DNA of 24,116 nucleotides from Lingula anatina (GCF_001039355.2 NW_019775467.1:228049-252164); one strand, 5' to 3'. Shown: positions 8,589 through 17,599, counted from the first letter of the stretch. The notes: a model not told the origin generated them from the sequence alone. Program-made: numbers and translations.

Positions 8589-10730
8589 TTAATCTGCATT
8601 GTGATCAAATGGCTCAAACTGAATATAGAAAAGTGCATTAGCATGTTTAATGCGCAAAAATGCATAATATTCACTCTTGAGTAATTTTCTGAGTTTAAAA
8701 GCTGTGACCATAGACAATGGGATAGCTCGTTCCAAAGTGATGATTTCGTTAGTTATAAGGTTTGTAATTTGCAGACCATGCCAATCTATTGTTAGGTGTG
8801 GACTGTAGGTACCTTCAACCTTTAAAATATCAAAGTACGATTCATGACTTTGAAAAACCCAGTACTTTGGACATAATGACAGTTTTCTGATAGGAACCGA
8901 AATACATTGTTCATTGTTGGAAATCTCTAAAACCAGAGTATTTCTCTTAGACTTAAAGAATGTTCTCCTAATATGTCCCACAAGGAAAATCAAGAAGATA
9001 ATGGTAATTACAATTTGCATTATTAAAATAGGAAATGTCATTGAATCCGTGATAATCAGTACCTTCGGCTCATTACTATTTGTTTTTGTTGTGGAATCTA
9101 GTAACCAATACGGCATAGTAGGAACTATATCGTTTCCACGTGCCTTCTTCAGCAAAGCCACTATAATTGCCAATTGCCTGACCTTGATTCCTAGGCAAAT
9201 TATTATCACGAGCAATAAGCCCGACAACCCTATTGAAATCCAAACCAGTATTTGAGAAAAATCATCTGTAGAAAATATTTCGTCTGCTAGAATAGCATCT
9301 GCCATAGAAGAATAGATTTGCTCCTGACTTTTTGCTGCTTGAGCCATTTTTTGTAAGCTCAAATGATCAACTGAATCTTTCGCAAGGAAATGGGAAAAAT
9401 TATGTTGAAATAATTGAAGAACATTCGATTTAGAACTTAAGGGCTCACTAAATAAACCGTTGCTTCCAATTTTTGCAATTTGTGATGGTGAATAAAAGTA
9501 CTGCAACAAACCTAAATTAATAGGATGTAGCTTTGTTATCTGCGAGTTGTTTTGACAACTTGCCACTCGGGGTGGGAGATAAAACTCGTCTAAGTTCAAA
9601 CTGCAATAGCAAGGAATTTGAATGACACAATAATGACAGCCTCTTAAAGAGGTCGACGTCTTAGGACATTTCAGGGTAATGTCAGTTATGTTAACTAAAA
9701 GTAACTGACTCGTCAAAACGTCTCTTATCTGTGTTTTGACGGCATTGTGAATGAATCGAAAATTGCAAAACCGTTGAATTTCATCTGAAATCTCTAAAAA
9801 CAGTGCAAGAGTGCAGTCTGGCTGAGTTACAGATATCAGAGGAATATTATAACTGCAAAGTTTAAAATGGCTACCTTTGCAATGTCTCCAAGTAGATTCG
9901 TCAGGAATAGCATAATGTTGCCTATCTTTCGTAACTGCAAAATACTTGGGAAGGTAGAAAATTTGAGAGGCGTGATTTGTGGATTGATTAAGCGGGACTG
10001 GATACGTTATAACTTCGTACACTTTCAAAACATGTGGATTAGATGCTACGGGAATTTTAAGAGTTATATACAACGAACGTTTGTACAAGCCGTATGTGAA
10101 TTGAGCATGATGGAAATAATATCTCGGATCCGAGTGAATAAGCTTCATTGGGATTGGCATCTTACGTAACTCGTCTTTAATCCTGGTAAGCGCCCTACCT
10201 AATTCCTCTGGTGGAACTAAAAATGATGACAATTGTCCTTTTGTCAGCTGAATGCATGCTATTAATAAATTTTGAAATGAAAATAATAATTGAGAATTCG
10301 CCATCTCTTCATGTGCAAATAATCTTGACATAACCGCTGCTAATTCACTATTTTTAGCATAAATGTTTAAATCGAAACTTAATTTCTTTGCAATTTGATG
10401 GTTTTCAGCAATGGCAGATTTCATGTTTTCCATTCTACTGTCTACTGTGGTAATAAACGAGGACATTTGATGCTCTTGCTTAGTAAACAGATTAATTGTC
10501 TCCTTCTTTAAACTGTTAACATAATTTCTTAAATTCGTAACATCTGACTCACTAGAAACTCCAAACAGCATTTTAAATAAATTACCTGTCGGTAACAATG
10601 ATCTTTTACTTCTGGTTTTTGATTTAATACTTCGCAACTTAATTCGTGGCATCATATACAATATTGTCTTAAGGGTGAATCTTAAGTCGCGTATTGTTTG
10701 ATTCTTTCGCTTATACTCTTCAGTCTCCCC
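8589..10730 (-). pseudogene. env: F-type envelope glycoprotein, C-terminal part of split env
   Basis: The open frame runs back to an ATG at 10976, but its first ~85 codons lie in an insertion; native env resumes about 10730. Numbered from that ATG, an RSKR furin-type site at 122-125 is followed by a fusion-peptide-like stretch (LFKMLFG) and a long heptad-rich helix (about 140-240). Many Cys residues then follow (366, 374, 388, 404, 437, 447, 450, 456, 458, 474). A first membrane span lies at 575-598 and a second at 648-668, followed by a 127-residue tail. Cleavage site, fusion peptide and helix in this order match the baculovirus F / errantivirus Env family, which drives membrane fusion. The second span and long tail are unusual. 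The frame itself shows no internal stop. The protein is non-functional as it stands because its N-terminal part is separated. Confidence 0.82.
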
Positions 10731-11260
10731 TCCTTGCCAGGGGCGCAACCTAGGCTTCATGAGTACCTTTCCCACTAGCTCACTTACTAGCTCATTCGTT
10801 TTCAGTTTGCTAGGGCCTGACTGTACATTGAGCTGAGCGCGGCTGCTATTCTTAAGCCTTACTGCCTTTTGCGACCCAACCGGCCGGTGACCCAGTCGAT
10901 AGCGATCACTCGATCCCGTAGAGCTTACCAGGCTCCCAGGGAGTAACCGACGGTCTGATCCCGGTCCCACTGCCATGGGTTATCGGAACTTTGACCGTTT
11001 TCACCAGCCTTGCCTGTTCACCACCGTGTTGGAACCGCATCAACATCGCGTGGCTAGGTGAGGACTGTCGTCCCCGTACCACTCAGTGAACTCGTTAACA
11101 CTGAGCCGACTAGACGGTACCACAGTATCCTGTTAATTCAGGATTCGAGACACAGTGGGCCTTCAGTCTTCTCCCACAGCACTATAGCACGTCTTTAATG
11201 TGCCCCCAGAGCCTTGCGACTCCACTGCCGCCTGTTGACGTCAGGGCTTCGGGGAGCCTA
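10731..11260. mobile_element. 530-bp insertion splitting env, flanked by TCCCC
   Basis: TCCCC stands at 10726-10730 and again at 11261-11265 (plus strand). The 535 bp between equivalent points equals 1 mod 3, exactly the frame offset between the two env halves. The insert is clearly more GC-rich than the element around it. It has no TG...CA ends, no evident terminal inverted repeats and no poly-A tail, so neither solo LTR, MITE nor ordinary SINE is proven. It contains a TCTCGAATCC string that resembles a pol III B box, and, on the minus strand, an ATG in good context followed by a donor-like CTG|GTAAGC. Class undetermined. Confidence 0.65.
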
Positions 11261-11667
11261 TCCCCCTCGCCTAACGTCGACAAGGTGCGTATTGCATCAT
11301 CTATCCATATTTTACATCGTGGATTAATTATCTTACTGTCACCAATCTGTCCATCTGGACATGGCGTCAACCTTGTCGGTATTACATCAATTTTAGGTAA
11401 TTTAAGCTCGAAGGAATGAGACCAATGGCCTACATTAAACAATACGTCAGAGAACGGTCTAAACTCAACACCATAATTTATGCGTTGCTCCGTCTTTGTT
11501 GTAGAGGCTGTCACAACGCTAATGGTCGCGAGAATCCATAGAGCCATTCTTTTGAAGGTCAATGCTCTGGGTTCGCAGCGCATACTGCTCAACTTATCCT
11601 CATCTAAGAAAAAGAGAAGAAACATAAGAGATAGGATAGATAGGAAAAACAGATATCCGGATATCAT
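11261..11667 (-). pseudogene. env: F-type envelope glycoprotein, N-terminal part of split env
   Basis: An ATG at 11667 opens a frame with two hydrophobic segments, residues 3-21 and 41-55 (MALWILATISVVTA). The second is a good signal peptide and has its own Met, so translation may start there. The following NYGVEFRP...FNVGHWSHSFELKL segment is the type of N-terminal ectodomain motif found in baculovirus F / errantivirus Env proteins. The frame leaves env at about 11260 and runs into the insertion, where it stops at 11182. The ATG lies 184 bases after the pol stop. A weak acceptor-like CTATGCAG lies about 16 bases 5' of the ATG and could serve a spliced env RNA. Confidence 0.7.
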
Positions 11668-11850
11668 TTAGGATTCAGTTAAGCTGCATAGCTGGTACTC
11701 CCAAAATTATACATTCGACCTTGTTTCTTTTTTATGGCATACCTTTTAGTTTTATTTTTCGTGTCTGTTATCTTCAGTCATTTTTATCAATGTATCATTT
11801 GAAATTTTATTCGTAAACTCTTCTCTTAAGAGATTATAGCATCCTCATTT

Positions 11851-14800
11851 TTAATTTCTACGTTTTTTTCGTCTTCCTTGTAACGTCTTATTGATATGAT
11901 AATCTCTTTTTAATGCATCTGAAATATTTTCTTCAGGTTCCCAGGAAGAGTTCTTATAACCCTTCCACTTAACCTTGTAATGTCTCTTTGCGTTTATATT
12001 CTTACAACATAATAATTTTTCTACTTCATAATATTCATACGCGTCCTGTTTTTCGTCCGATGCGAGATCCGACTTTCTTGTTTCGCGTTTATCTATGTCT
12101 TGTGTCTTAATGTTCGTTTTCTTCCTATTTGCCATGACTAGGTCGTGTGTACTGTCATTTAACCTAGTGTATTTATTATAGTCTCTAGGATCGTAGTACA
12201 TTTTTAATCTGTTTGCATGAACAGGAGATTTATGTTCCTTATGTGTTTTACAATCTCTTAAATAATATGTGCACCCTGTTGATAATATCTTCGTTATGTA
12301 ATACGGACCTTTGTACTTGGTGTACAATTTAGAACTTAATCCTTTAGGTGTCATTGGAGTATATATCCAAACTCTATCACCTACTTTATAACTCGGTTGC
12401 TTTGATTTAAGGTCATACCTTGCTTTATACTGTTTCTGAGCTACTTCCCTATTCTTTGTTGCAATTTCTTTTGCCGTTTTAAGGGCATCTTTCAATTCTT
12501 CAATGTACTGAGGTAAATTTTTATTCTCATGATGTTCAGGGATTAAATCACTATCCAATGGCGTACGCATTTCTCGTCCAAAAACTAAATAATAAGGAGA
12601 AAACTTTGTAGACTGTGTACAAGGAGTTGCACGTAATGCCATCATTACTCCTGGAAGGATATCAGGCCAATTAGTTTGATCTTTCTCACAGTATGCTCTC
12701 AAAGTTTGAGCAATTATTGAATTAGTTCTTTCACAGGCTGCATTGCTTTGTGGATGCCATGCGCTAGTATGATAGCGCTTGATATGGAATAATTTACACA
12801 GCGATTGAATAATTTGAGACAAAAAATTCTTTCCTCGATCAGAAACGAGATATGACGGACAACCATATCTTGTAAACACTTCTCTGTAAAGAGTCTTGGC
12901 GATTTCTTTGGCTTCCTGAGTTTTCAAAGGTATTGCTTCAGCAAAATTAGAAAAAGAACACGTTACCAACAAAATGTACTTATATCCTTCTTTTGATTTG
13001 ATTAAGGGACCTAATATATCCATATGCATTCTTTCAAACACGCCTGCGATGGGTAAAGGATTCAAAGGTGCTGGAGCATCTCTACGCAAATGCTTAACCT
13101 TTTGGCACACTTCACATGATTTGACGTACTCCATGACGTCTTTATAAAGTGACTTCCAAAAATACTTATTCCTAATGGAGGCAAAAGTTCTATCACAACC
13201 TTGATGACCGCCACCTGTCAAGGAATCATGATATGTATGTAAAACGTCGCTTCTGAGTGTTTCAGGGACAGCTAATTGTTTTATTATTCGCAGCTTCTCT
13301 GGCATTCCTCGCGAACGCGGTTGATAAAGGTGATACAAAACGTCATCTCTCATCACGTATTGATCTGATTCTGCGATGATTTTACGCGCTTGTTTCAAGT
13401 CGTCGGGTAAATCGTTTAGTTCCAGATATCTTATTATATCTTGAAATTCAGGACATTCACGTTGGTCTTGTTTTAATTTTTCTTTCTCGTCTACATTTGT
13501 AACATCAACAACGTTTATGTCATCACATTGACTTAAGTGCTGCTCACTTCTCAATTTGCTAGTTTGTTTCGGTAAGTACAGCCTAGCTTGGGTGAAATTT
13601 TTATCTTGACACCTGTCAGTATCATCCGCGCTTAAGTGACTATCGTTGCTAACGGTATCTAAAACATTTACTGGTTCATATTCGCGTCTTGATAGTGCAT
13701 CAGCTGGGTTTGTTTTTCCAGGTCTGTGAATTATTTCAAAATCTAGACCTTGTAACTTCAATGACCATCTTATAAGCCTGCCAGATGTATGTTTAACATT
13801 TTGTAGCCACGAAATTGCTTTATTATCTGTATACACTTTGAAGTGATTGTTAGACAAATATTGTTCAAATTGTTTTATCCCTACAATTACTGCCAAACAT
13901 TCTAACTCATGAATTGTGTAGTTCTTTTCGGCCTTGTTTAACGATCTCCCTCCATACGCAATAACCCTATCTTGATTGTTATCATTTTTTTGACCTAAAA
14001 TATAACCTATAGCGGAAGTAGATGCGTCCGTTGTTAATGTAAACTCGCGCGACATATCTGGATAAGCCAGTATTGGTGGTGACATTAACGCTTCTTTTAA
14101 TGTTTGAAATGACGCTTCACATTCAGGACTCCATAAGAATTGTACGTCTTTCCTTAAAAGTTTATTTAAGGGATCTGCTATTTTACTAAAACCTTTAATA
14201 AATTTTCTGTAGAAGTTACACAACCCTAAAAAACTTCTAACGTCTCTTACAGATTTGGGGGTTGGAAATGATTTTATGGCTTCAAGATTTTTCTCATCTG
14301 GTCTTATTCCATTTTTATATATAACATGACCTAAATATTTAGCTTTCGGTGTTGCAAACTTACATTTTGATGGCTTAAGTCTGAGATTTGCAGATCTTAG
14401 TTTTTGGAATACCTGATTTAAATGTTTTAAGTGCTCGTCAAACGTTTTACTCATGACCAAAATATCGTCAATGTATATAAGTATTGTTTTCCAGTTCATG
14501 TCCCTAAAAATGTGACTCATTAATGCCTGGAAACTAACACCGGCGTTACGAAGGCCATAAGCTAAACGTAAGAATTGGAAGTGACCATGGTGTGTGATGA
14601 AAGCAGTCTTGTGTTTAGTTTCAGGGTCAAGAGGTAATTGCCAGTATGCACCTGCCATATCTAAACTAGAGAAATATTTAGCACCTGACGTACCTATCGT
14701 TTCAAAAATATCTTCTAAACGTGGGAGTGGCCAGTGCATAGGTTTTATAACTTTGTTCAACTTCCGGTAATCAATTGCGAATCTGTATTCTCCGTTTTTC

Positions 14801-15198
14801 TTTTTTACAAGTACTACTGGACTACTATACTCGCTCATGCTTTCTTCGATTATTCCGTGTTGTAACATTTCGTCTACCTGCTTGACAATTTCATTTTTTT
14901 GCTTTGGTGACGCACGATAAAATGTTTGTTTCACAGGAACATCATTTACTGTGTCAATTCTATGCTGATACATATTTGCTGAACCTAATTCTGAAAGATT
15001 GGTAGCAAAAACATCGCGATTACGGCCTAACAACATTTTCAACTGTAATTTCTGATCTTCACTCATGTCTGAATCGGCAAAGTTTATATTTAATTCATCT
15101 GCATTCCGCAATGCTTCTTGATCCGATAATCTATCACTTTTTTGCGTTAAGGTTCCTTTTGACATTTCATTCAAAACACTGACGCTAGTCAGACTCAC
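11851..15198 (-). CDS. pol: Pol polyprotein: RT, RNase H, integrase, chromodomain
   Basis: About 1115 codons, open without internal stop, copying the element's RNA and inserting the DNA. Numbered from a GTG at 15198, the RT has D180 and the YIDD box at 242-245. RNase H has D391, E431/E433 and D458. Integrase has an HHCC finger (H657, H665, C695, C698) and catalytic D727, D787, E823 with exact DD35E spacing. A GPY/F-type module lies around 935-995. A chromodomain lies at about 1055-1100 with all three aromatic-cage positions (EYYEVE, VKWKGY) and WEPEENI, then a basic tail. The codons upstream of 15198 remain open to the TAA at 15214, so there is no separate start; pol is expected as part of a Gag-Pro-Pol product. 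Such chromodomains normally steer integration to methylated-histone chromatin. Confidence 0.95.
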   Translation of the reverse strand: MSLTSVSVLNEMSKGTLTQKSDRLSDQEALRNADELNINFADSDMSEDQKLQLKMLLGRNRDVFATNLSELGSANMYQHRIDTVNDVPVKQTFYRASPKQKNEIVKQVDEMLQHGIIEESMSEYSSPVVLVKKKNGEYRFAIDYRKLNKVIKPMHWPLPRLEDIFETIGTSGAKYFSSLDMAGAYWQLPLDPETKHKTAFITHHGHFQFLRLAYGLRNAGVSFQALMSHIFRDMNWKTILIYIDDILVMSKTFDEHLKHLNQVFQKLRSANLRLKPSKCKFATPKAKYLGHVIYKNGIRPDEKNLEAIKSFPTPKSVRDVRSFLGLCNFYRKFIKGFSKIADPLNKLLRKDVQFLWSPECEASFQTLKEALMSPPILAYPDMSREFTLTTDASTSAIGYILGQKNDNNQDRVIAYGGRSLNKAEKNYTIHELECLAVIVGIKQFEQYLSNNHFKVYTDNKAISWLQNVKHTSGRLIRWSLKLQGLDFEIIHRPGKTNPADALSRREYEPVNVLDTVSNDSHLSADDTDRCQDKNFTQARLYLPKQTSKLRSEQHLSQCDDINVVDVTNVDEKEKLKQDQRECPEFQDIIRYLELNDLPDDLKQARKIIAESDQYVMRDDVLYHLYQPRSRGMPEKLRIIKQLAVPETLRSDVLHTYHDSLTGGGHQGCDRTFASIRNKYFWKSLYKDVMEYVKSCEVCQKVKHLRRDAPAPLNPLPIAGVFERMHMDILGPLIKSKEGYKYILLVTCSFSNFAEAIPLKTQEAKEIAKTLYREVFTRYGCPSYLVSDRGKNFLSQIIQSLCKLFHIKRYHTSAWHPQSNAACERTNSIIAQTLRAYCEKDQTNWPDILPGVMMALRATPCTQSTKFSPYYLVFGREMRTPLDSDLIPEHHENKNLPQYIEELKDALKTAKEIATKNREVAQKQYKARYDLKSKQPSYKVGDRVWIYTPMTPKGLSSKLYTKYKGPYYITKILSTGCTYYLRDCKTHKEHKSPVHANRLKMYYDPRDYNKYTRLNDSTHDLVMANRKKTNIKTQDIDKRETRKSDLASDEKQDAYEYYEVEKLLCCKNINAKRHYKVKWKGYKNSSWEPEENISDALKRDYHINKTLQGRRKKRRN

Positions 15199-15213
15199 TG
15201 AACTCGCAATAGC

Positions 15214-15216
15214 TTA
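15214..15216 (-). other. In-frame TAA between protease and pol
   Basis: Protease and pol lie in the same frame with only this UAA (followed by GCU) between them. UAA-G is not a known leaky context, so it is either an inactivating point mutation of this copy or a second, unexplained recoding site. Confidence 0.85.
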
Positions 15217-15918
15217 TATTGTTCTTTTGGGGATGAAAATACTTTCATCGCTAGGGTTCATTATTCTGTAAGCAGAATTGTTTTTATCAATAGAAACCAA
15301 ACATTTTGCTCCGATAAGTTTTTTCTTGGACTCAAGATTTCGTACTGGTTCTAATAAAGCCACGTAGACAGATGAGGAATGTGATATTTTGACTGGAATC
15401 AAACATTCACTTCTTGGTGGAATAAATTCGGATTTAAAGTTACGTACTAAACCTAATACAGATGGACTATACAAGGGTAAGAGCAAATCATAATCAGGCA
15501 GTGTCATGCTATCAGACGATAAATCAATTTTCACATTGTGTTTTCTTAGGAAATCTGTGCCTAATATCAAACCTCTTGGCAACTGACTAAATACGTGGAC
15601 TTTATGCTTTATGATCACATCACCAAAACAAAGAGGTAACTCTACTTTTCCCAGAACATTTATCACCGATCCATCAACAACTGAAACTTCTTTTAATGAC
15701 GGTTTTTCGTATGAATTTCGATCCTTTTTTCCTAATTTTGATAAAAGGGATTCCGATACACAAGATATGACGGCACCTGTGTCAACTAAAGCATTGACAT
15801 GTACTTTCTCGATTTGAATTGATATTAAATTGTGAGGTTGATAATTTGACATAGCTACAAGTGGCACTTTTCTATTTTCAATTTTGTAATGAAATTTTTC
15901 TTTTTTACTTTTTCCTAG
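15217..15918 (-). CDS. pro: Retropepsin-type aspartic protease
   Basis: The frame is open from directly after the gag UGA, with an internal Met at 15852. Numbered from the GTG at 15867, the catalytic DTGA motif is at 29-32 within NALVDTGAVIS and the second flap-side signature ILGTDFL is at 101-107. Both are diagnostic for retropepsins, which cleave Gag and Gag-Pol. Length (about 210-230 residues) is longer than a bare protease; the C-terminal part probably links to RT. It has no strong start of its own, and frame identity with gag argues for expression by readthrough. Confidence 0.92.
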
Positions 15919-15926
15919 TCATCTAT
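15919..15926 (-). promoter_or_regulatory. Gag stop in leaky readthrough context UGA CUAG
   Basis: The gag stop on the minus strand reads TGA CTA GGA, and the same frame continues open into protease. UGA CUAG is the established high-readthrough stop context of animal cells, also close to the alphavirus-type UGA C signal. This makes stop suppression rather than frameshifting the likely switch from Gag to Gag-Pro. Confidence 0.7.
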
Positions 15927-16863
15927 TCACACGTGCAGCTTGACAGACTTTCGCTACGTGCCCAATCTTACCACAAAAATAACAACTAAGACTGCGAGCG
16001 AAACAATTTTGTCTGAGATGTGTGTACTCACCACATCCTTGACATCTTGGCCATTTGTTCATCGGTTTTCTCTGTTGAGGACGTCCAGCTGATGGTGATT
16101 TGTAATCTGGGCGACGCTGATAAGTGTTGCGCTGGAGCATACGTCTTGGGCCGTTGACGTTGGTCGAGAACCTTCTGGGAGGCACAAAAGGGCTCGCTCT
16201 TGGAGGTGCCAAGTCTCTCTCATCGCTAGTCGGCCTCGGGTTCTGTACCATATGGATCGCCGACTCGGACGTACGTGCGTTGGTACGTACGACATCACTG
16301 ATGGCGGTTTGCAACGCGTCTATTTTTTCTGTTATGAGCTTTATGTCAGTCCGTTCGTTCCTTTTGGTCGGCTGCACCGCATTTTCCGCGATACGCGCAT
16401 GGTGCATCAGAGACTCAAAATCCGAGGGTTCCCTCTGTACTACAAAGGGGCGGATCTCGGGGAGCAAGCCATTCATGATCATCGTAAGAGCCGTTCCCTC
16501 ATCCAGCCGTGCAAGCTTTGCGTCGTGCCTCATTGCCGCAATATAGTTCTGCACCGGTTCCTCTGGCAGCTGATGCCTTTTGAAAAATTCTGAGGCTCTC
16601 GCCCACGTTTCTCCGTCTCGTAGTTGGTATCGAGCACGGAATTCGCGGACGAGCAATTCCCAGTTCTTTTTCACTGTCGCTGGTAACGACTCATACCAGT
16701 CTATGGCCGATTGCTTAAGCAATAGAGGGAATATTGACGTTATTTGTTCTTCGGTCAGTTCTTTATAACTAACATAGTTCTTAAAATGGGTTAACCATCT
16801 TTCTACGTCTTCATCTCTGGTACCCTTGAATTTTTCAGGGGCTAACCCTAAATCTGAGGCCAT
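15919..16863 (-). CDS. gag: Gag: capsid-like domain and two zinc knuckles
   Basis: The ATG at 16863 (MASDLGLAPEKFKG) opens 314 codons. Residues about 8-165 match the Ty3/Gypsy retrotransposon Gag capsid region in pattern: KFKG..DEDVERWL, an FPLLLKQSAIDWYESLP segment, and the RYQLRDGETWARASEFFKRHQ and NYIAAMRHDA helices. A proline/arginine-rich linker (about 205-270) precedes two perfect CCHC knuckles of the C-X2-C-X4-H-X4-C form, at C274-C287 and C294-C307, which bind the RNA. I chose this start because capsid homology begins immediately after it. The frame is also open upstream to 17391, but that stretch is Ser/Thr low complexity. It ends in UGA CUAG ahead of protease. Confidence 0.92.
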   Translation of the reverse strand: MASDLGLAPEKFKGTRDEDVERWLTHFKNYVSYKELTEEQITSIFPLLLKQSAIDWYESLPATVKKNWELLVREFRARYQLRDGETWARASEFFKRHQLPEEPVQNYIAAMRHDAKLARLDEGTALTMIMNGLLPEIRPFVVQREPSDFESLMHHARIAENAVQPTKRNERTDIKLITEKIDALQTAISDVVRTNARTSESAIHMVQNPRPTSDERDLAPPRASPFVPPRRFSTNVNGPRRMLQRNTYQRRPDYKSPSAGRPQQRKPMNKWPRCQGCGEYTHLRQNCFARSLSCYFCGKIGHVAKVCQAARVNR

Positions 16864-17391
16864 GTTAGTTTTTTTATTAGTTTTTTGGACTGTTAGTACA
16901 CTGTTCGTCGCTACCCACGATGCTTTCTGGGGATCTTGCCTTAATGTATTCGGTGTCGTCCTCAGTGAGGTCGATGACGATTGGGGAGCTAGCACGGCTT
17001 GTGTCGTCGTCGTCGTCGTCGTCGTCACTGATGACGATAGGGGATTCTGGGCGATTTGAGATCGACTGTCGTCCGTTACCCTCGAATCTGTTGTAAGTTT
17101 GGCTGATGCAAATGTTCGCAACGGTGTCGCTTCTTTGAGAAAAACTGACGGTGACTGTTGTTGAATAACTTGATTTATCAGACTGCATTTGTGAACACCA
17201 GTTTTTTTATATTTAATATCAAGTAGATTTTCGTCTTCGTCGGACGATTCACTGCTAGACAACGAAATGTCAGTTTTTTGTTTACTTTCGCCTTCTGATT
17301 TAGTTTCAATAGTTTTTGGCGCGAACGTACAAGTAAAACACGGCGTGCCCGTGAACAAAGTTGGTATTTTCTCAGGTTTTTTTGCGGCGTC
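16864..17391 (-). other. Open extension of the gag frame, no ATG
   Basis: The gag frame continues 176 codons 5' of its ATG to a TAA at 17392-17394. It contains an acidic SSSESSDEDENLLD patch and a T8 run that mirrors the D8 run of the overlapping frame. It contains no ATG. At its 5' end A AAA AAC (17376-17382) is a classical -1 slippery heptamer correctly phased for the frame that comes from 17606. It could be leader sequence, or coding reached by frameshift or splicing. Confidence 0.4.
16877..17188 (-). CDS. Small acidic ORF upstream of gag with tandem SIM-like motifs
   Basis: An ATG at 17188 starts 103 codons that end 13 nt before the gag ATG, in a different frame. Residues 50-62 read PIVIS followed by eight Asp, and residues 69-78 read PIVIDLTEDD. 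Both have the form of a SUMO-interaction motif: a hydrophobic V/I-x-V/I-V/I core flanked by acidic residues and preceded by Ser-Pro. The wobble bases in this part are mostly C (ATC GTC ATC, GAC runs, ACC, TAC), which favours this frame over the overlapping gag extension. The N-terminal half is Ser/Thr-rich and unrecognised. The close stop-to-ATG spacing would allow reinitiation at gag. A chance frame through a GAC repeat is the main alternative for the first motif but not the second. Confidence 0.5.
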   Translation of the reverse strand: MQSDKSSYSTTVTVSFSQRSDTVANICISQTYNRFEGNGRQSISNRPESPIVISDDDDDDDDTSRASSPIVIDLTEDDTEYIKARSPESIVGSDEQCTNSPKN

Positions 17392-17395
17392 TTAC

Positions 17396-17404
17396 ACGTA
17401 CCTT
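17396..17404 (-). promoter_or_regulatory. Candidate major splice donor in the leader
   Basis: The minus strand reads GAAG|GTACGTG with GT at 17401-17400, a strong donor upstream of gag. This is where env-bearing elements place the donor for subgenomic RNAs. The best partner seen is the acceptor at 8088-8090. Confidence 0.5.
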
Positions 17405-17586
17405 CAATTTCTGAGACCAACAGTTTTTTCTGTACCGCAATTCTCGTGTTCGCTGCCGGAGGACTCCAAGTCTCTGGTCGATCAGCTTGCATCAGTAGAG
17501 CCGGGACCGCCTTTTCCTCCACCACTNTTAGCAGTCTGTCCGCAGATTTCGAGCTGCGCGTGCACACTGTCTGAAGCGACGGCCAT
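17403..17586 (-). other. Leader segment with short ATG frame and one N
   Basis: An ATG at 17586 opens MAVASDSVHAQLEICGQT, meets the N at 17527 and then stops after 15 codons. A second frame stays open across the same interval from 17606 to the donor and beyond. With an undetermined base in the middle, the true frame cannot be decided; either a short leader peptide spliced to downstream exons or untranslated leader fits. Confidence 0.35.
17527..17527. other. Single undetermined base (N)
   Basis: It lies five bases from a 16-bp word that recurs inverted at 21061 and 21232, beside the second N of the window. A consensus ambiguity or a contig join is possible. Confidence 0.9.
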
Positions 17587-17599
17587 TTTCGCACTACTT

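Noticed and set aside
8914-10169. Plus-strand frames of 100-113 codons
   Set aside because: They are antisense shadows of env.
10731-11260. Env insert as a solo LTR or as an intron
   Set aside because: It lacks TG...CA ends despite a 5-bp duplication, and its borders are not GT...AG in the env orientation.
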